From: Gammaproteobacteria bacterium | Lineage (GTDB): Bacteria; Pseudomonadota; Gammaproteobacteria; Steroidobacterales; Steroidobacteraceae | DNA length: 48,539 bases | Reading direction: 5' to 3' | Assembly (NCBI GenBank): GCA_010027845.1 | Contig: RGUL01000010.1 | Location: 1 to 48,539 of the forward strand | Part shown: positions 47,852 through 48,539 of the stretch, piece by piece | How positions within the stretch are numbered: position 1 is the stretch's first letter | How the letters are laid out: every line of letters begins with the position of its first letter | Position numbers and translations under genes: made by a program | The notes under the pieces: model-generated | Seen by the model: the letters and a program-made list of their open reading frames with translations, nothing else | What the model was told of the DNA's origin: nothing | Databases searched by the model: none

Positions 47852-47866
47852 CGGCGCGCGCCGTCA
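47849..47866. terminator. 18-bp palindrome joining two convergent stop codons
   Basis: TGACGGCGCGCGCCGTCA is a perfect palindrome. Its left TGA is the carbonic anhydrase stop, and its right TCA is the stop of the opposite gene. The RNA could form a 7-bp stem with a 4-nt loop in both directions, but no U-tract follows, so intrinsic termination is unproven. Confidence 0.4.
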
Positions 47867-48238
47867 GAGTTGAATCTTACCGCCGCCGCCGAGTCCGCCG
47901 GCCGCATCGGGCACGACGATGCGCGAGGCCGCTTCACGACGCATCTCACGCGCCTCTTCAATCGCTTCTTCGAGCGCGATCTTGACCGCCGCCGGGAACT
48001 TCTCGATCGCTTCGGCGAGATCTTTGGCTTCGATCTCGAAGCCGAGCGGCAGCACGCCACCCGGCGTCAACAATTGCGTCTGACCGGCGTACAACACCGG
48101 ACGTGACGCATCGACGCTGCCGTCGACCGATACGGGCGTCATGCGCCGCAAGGTGCCGGCCCGTCGATCGGTGAACACTTCCTCGCGGTAGAGTCCCTGC
48201 ACGTCGAATTTGATTTCCGGCAGTCCTTGTTCTTGCAT
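47864..48238 (-). CDS. conserved cytoplasmic protein of unknown function (124 aa)
   Basis: A 124-aa soluble protein with no signal or membrane segment. The N-terminal half is beta-rich (IKFDVQGLYREEVFTDRRAGTLRRMTPVSVDG; RPVLYAGQTQLLTPGGVLPLGFEI). The C-terminal half is a helix (AEAIEKFPAAVKIALEEAIEEAREMRREAAS, written here only as regions 72-102), followed by a Gly-rich end. It resembles a widespread proteobacterial hypothetical protein, which I recall without a known role. The aldehyde dehydrogenase stop lies 39 bp upstream on the same strand. Confidence 0.8.
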   Translation of the reverse strand: MQEQGLPEIKFDVQGLYREEVFTDRRAGTLRRMTPVSVDGSVDASRPVLYAGQTQLLTPGGVLPLGFEIEAKDLAEAIEKFPAAVKIALEEAIEEAREMRREAASRIVVPDAAGGLGGGGKIQL

Positions 48239-48277
48239 GACCGTTGTCCTGATTGGTGTTGAAACGTGGAGCGAAGA

Positions 48278-48539
48278 TTAACGCGGCCGCGCATGCGCCT
48301 CGGCGACGTTATCGATGGTCGCCGGTGCGCCGTGCTGGCGAATGATGGCTTTCTTACGGAAGAACCGCGTGTAGCCACTCGGGCCCATGCGTGAACCACC
48401 CATACCGGAAAGCTTGAACGAATTTTTGTCGGCTTCGTAGCAGATCGCCGTCAACGAGCCATCGTTGAGACTCACGCCGCCCGCATCGATGTGACGCGCG
48501 ATGCCCTCGGCTTCCTCGAGCGTCCCGGCGATCACGCCG
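48278..48539 (-). CDS. aldehyde dehydrogenase, C-terminal part (cut by window edge)
   Basis: The last 87 codons of an aldehyde dehydrogenase superfamily gene; the 5' part lies beyond the window. Visible are TLEEAEGIARHIDAGGVSLND (the end of the catalytic domain with the 'G-x-V-x-x-N' strand) and FKLSGMGGSRMGPSGYTRFFRKKAII. The latter is the oligomerisation-domain closing block, equivalent to 'GG-x-K-x-SG-x-G-x-x-G'. The catalytic Cys and cofactor residues cannot be assessed. Confidence 0.85.
   Translation of the reverse strand, partial: GVIAGTLEEAEGIARHIDAGGVSLNDGSLTAICYEADKNSFKLSGMGGSRMGPSGYTRFFRKKAIIRQHGAPATIDNVAEAHARPR

Noticed and set aside
1..48539. CRISPR arrays, insertion sequences, prophage, riboswitches or toxin-antitoxin genes
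   Set aside because: None found: no regularly spaced repeats, no transposase, integrase, phage-structural, Cas or toxin-like proteins, and no recognisable riboswitch core in the leader regions I read.

Overview
The window is high-G+C proteobacterial chromosome, densely packed with genes and almost entirely housekeeping. Gene content and order point to a gammaproteobacterium. The blocks pilD-coaE-zapD-yacG, alaS-csrA-tRNA-Ser(GCU), cinA(pncC)-recA-recX-alaS and bamD/rluD-pgeF-clpB are all gammaproteobacterial arrangements. An affiliation near Xanthomonadales, Nevskiales or Steroidobacterales is possible, but this is inference from synteny and cannot be settled from the sequence alone. I see no phage, insertion sequence, CRISPR array, toxin-antitoxin pair or defence locus, and no convincing new multi-gene system.

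Layout, left to right. 1-4.8 kb: a 3-hydroxyacyl-CoA dehydrogenase-like protein, malate synthase G, an MFS transporter broken by a frameshifting deletion, tRNA-Arg(ACG), and two tiny overlapping genes, the first a DUF883/ElaB-type membrane anchor. 4.9-11.5 kb: an isoprenylcysteine-type methyltransferase, an exported amidase, and a translationally coupled ABC/FtsX/HlyD-type tripartite export operon. 11.5-18.2 kb: a YqhA-like membrane protein, a sodium:solute symporter coupled to an exported amidohydrolase, an NmrA-like NAD(P)-binding protein with a signal peptide, a proline-iminopeptidase-like lipoprotein and a TRIC/UPF0126 channel. 18.4-29.3 kb: tRNA-Ser, csrA, alaS, recX, recA and cinA/pncC on the minus strand, mutS on the plus strand, then aspS, a PAP/fibrillin-like protein and an FmdB zinc-ribbon protein.

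29.3-37.4 kb: clpB behind a clear sigma-32 promoter, a ZIP metal transporter behind a probable Zur box, pgeF, rluD, the divergent bamD, an intergenic nested inverted-repeat element, and nadE. 37.4-39.5 kb: sucD and sucC, probably one operon with nadE. 39.6-42.7 kb: pilD, coaE, zapD, yacG and a glutathione S-transferase-like gene as one compact plus-strand run. 42.7-48.5 kb: a prolyl-oligopeptidase lipoprotein diverging from a DPP-IV-type peptidase, beta-carbonic anhydrase, a small conserved cytoplasmic protein and the 3' end of an aldehyde dehydrogenase cut by the window edge.

Working together: the peptidases (S9A, S9B, proline iminopeptidase-like, amidohydrolase, amidase) and the symporter suggest growth on peptides. 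Many genes overlap by 4 bp (ATGA or GTGA), indicating translational coupling. The points most worth a second look are the Zur-like palindrome at the zip start, the bamD/rluD start codons that share bases next to a perfect -10 box, AspRS residues typical of non-discriminating enzymes, apparent internal deletions in recX and the MFS gene, and the repeat element downstream of bamD.
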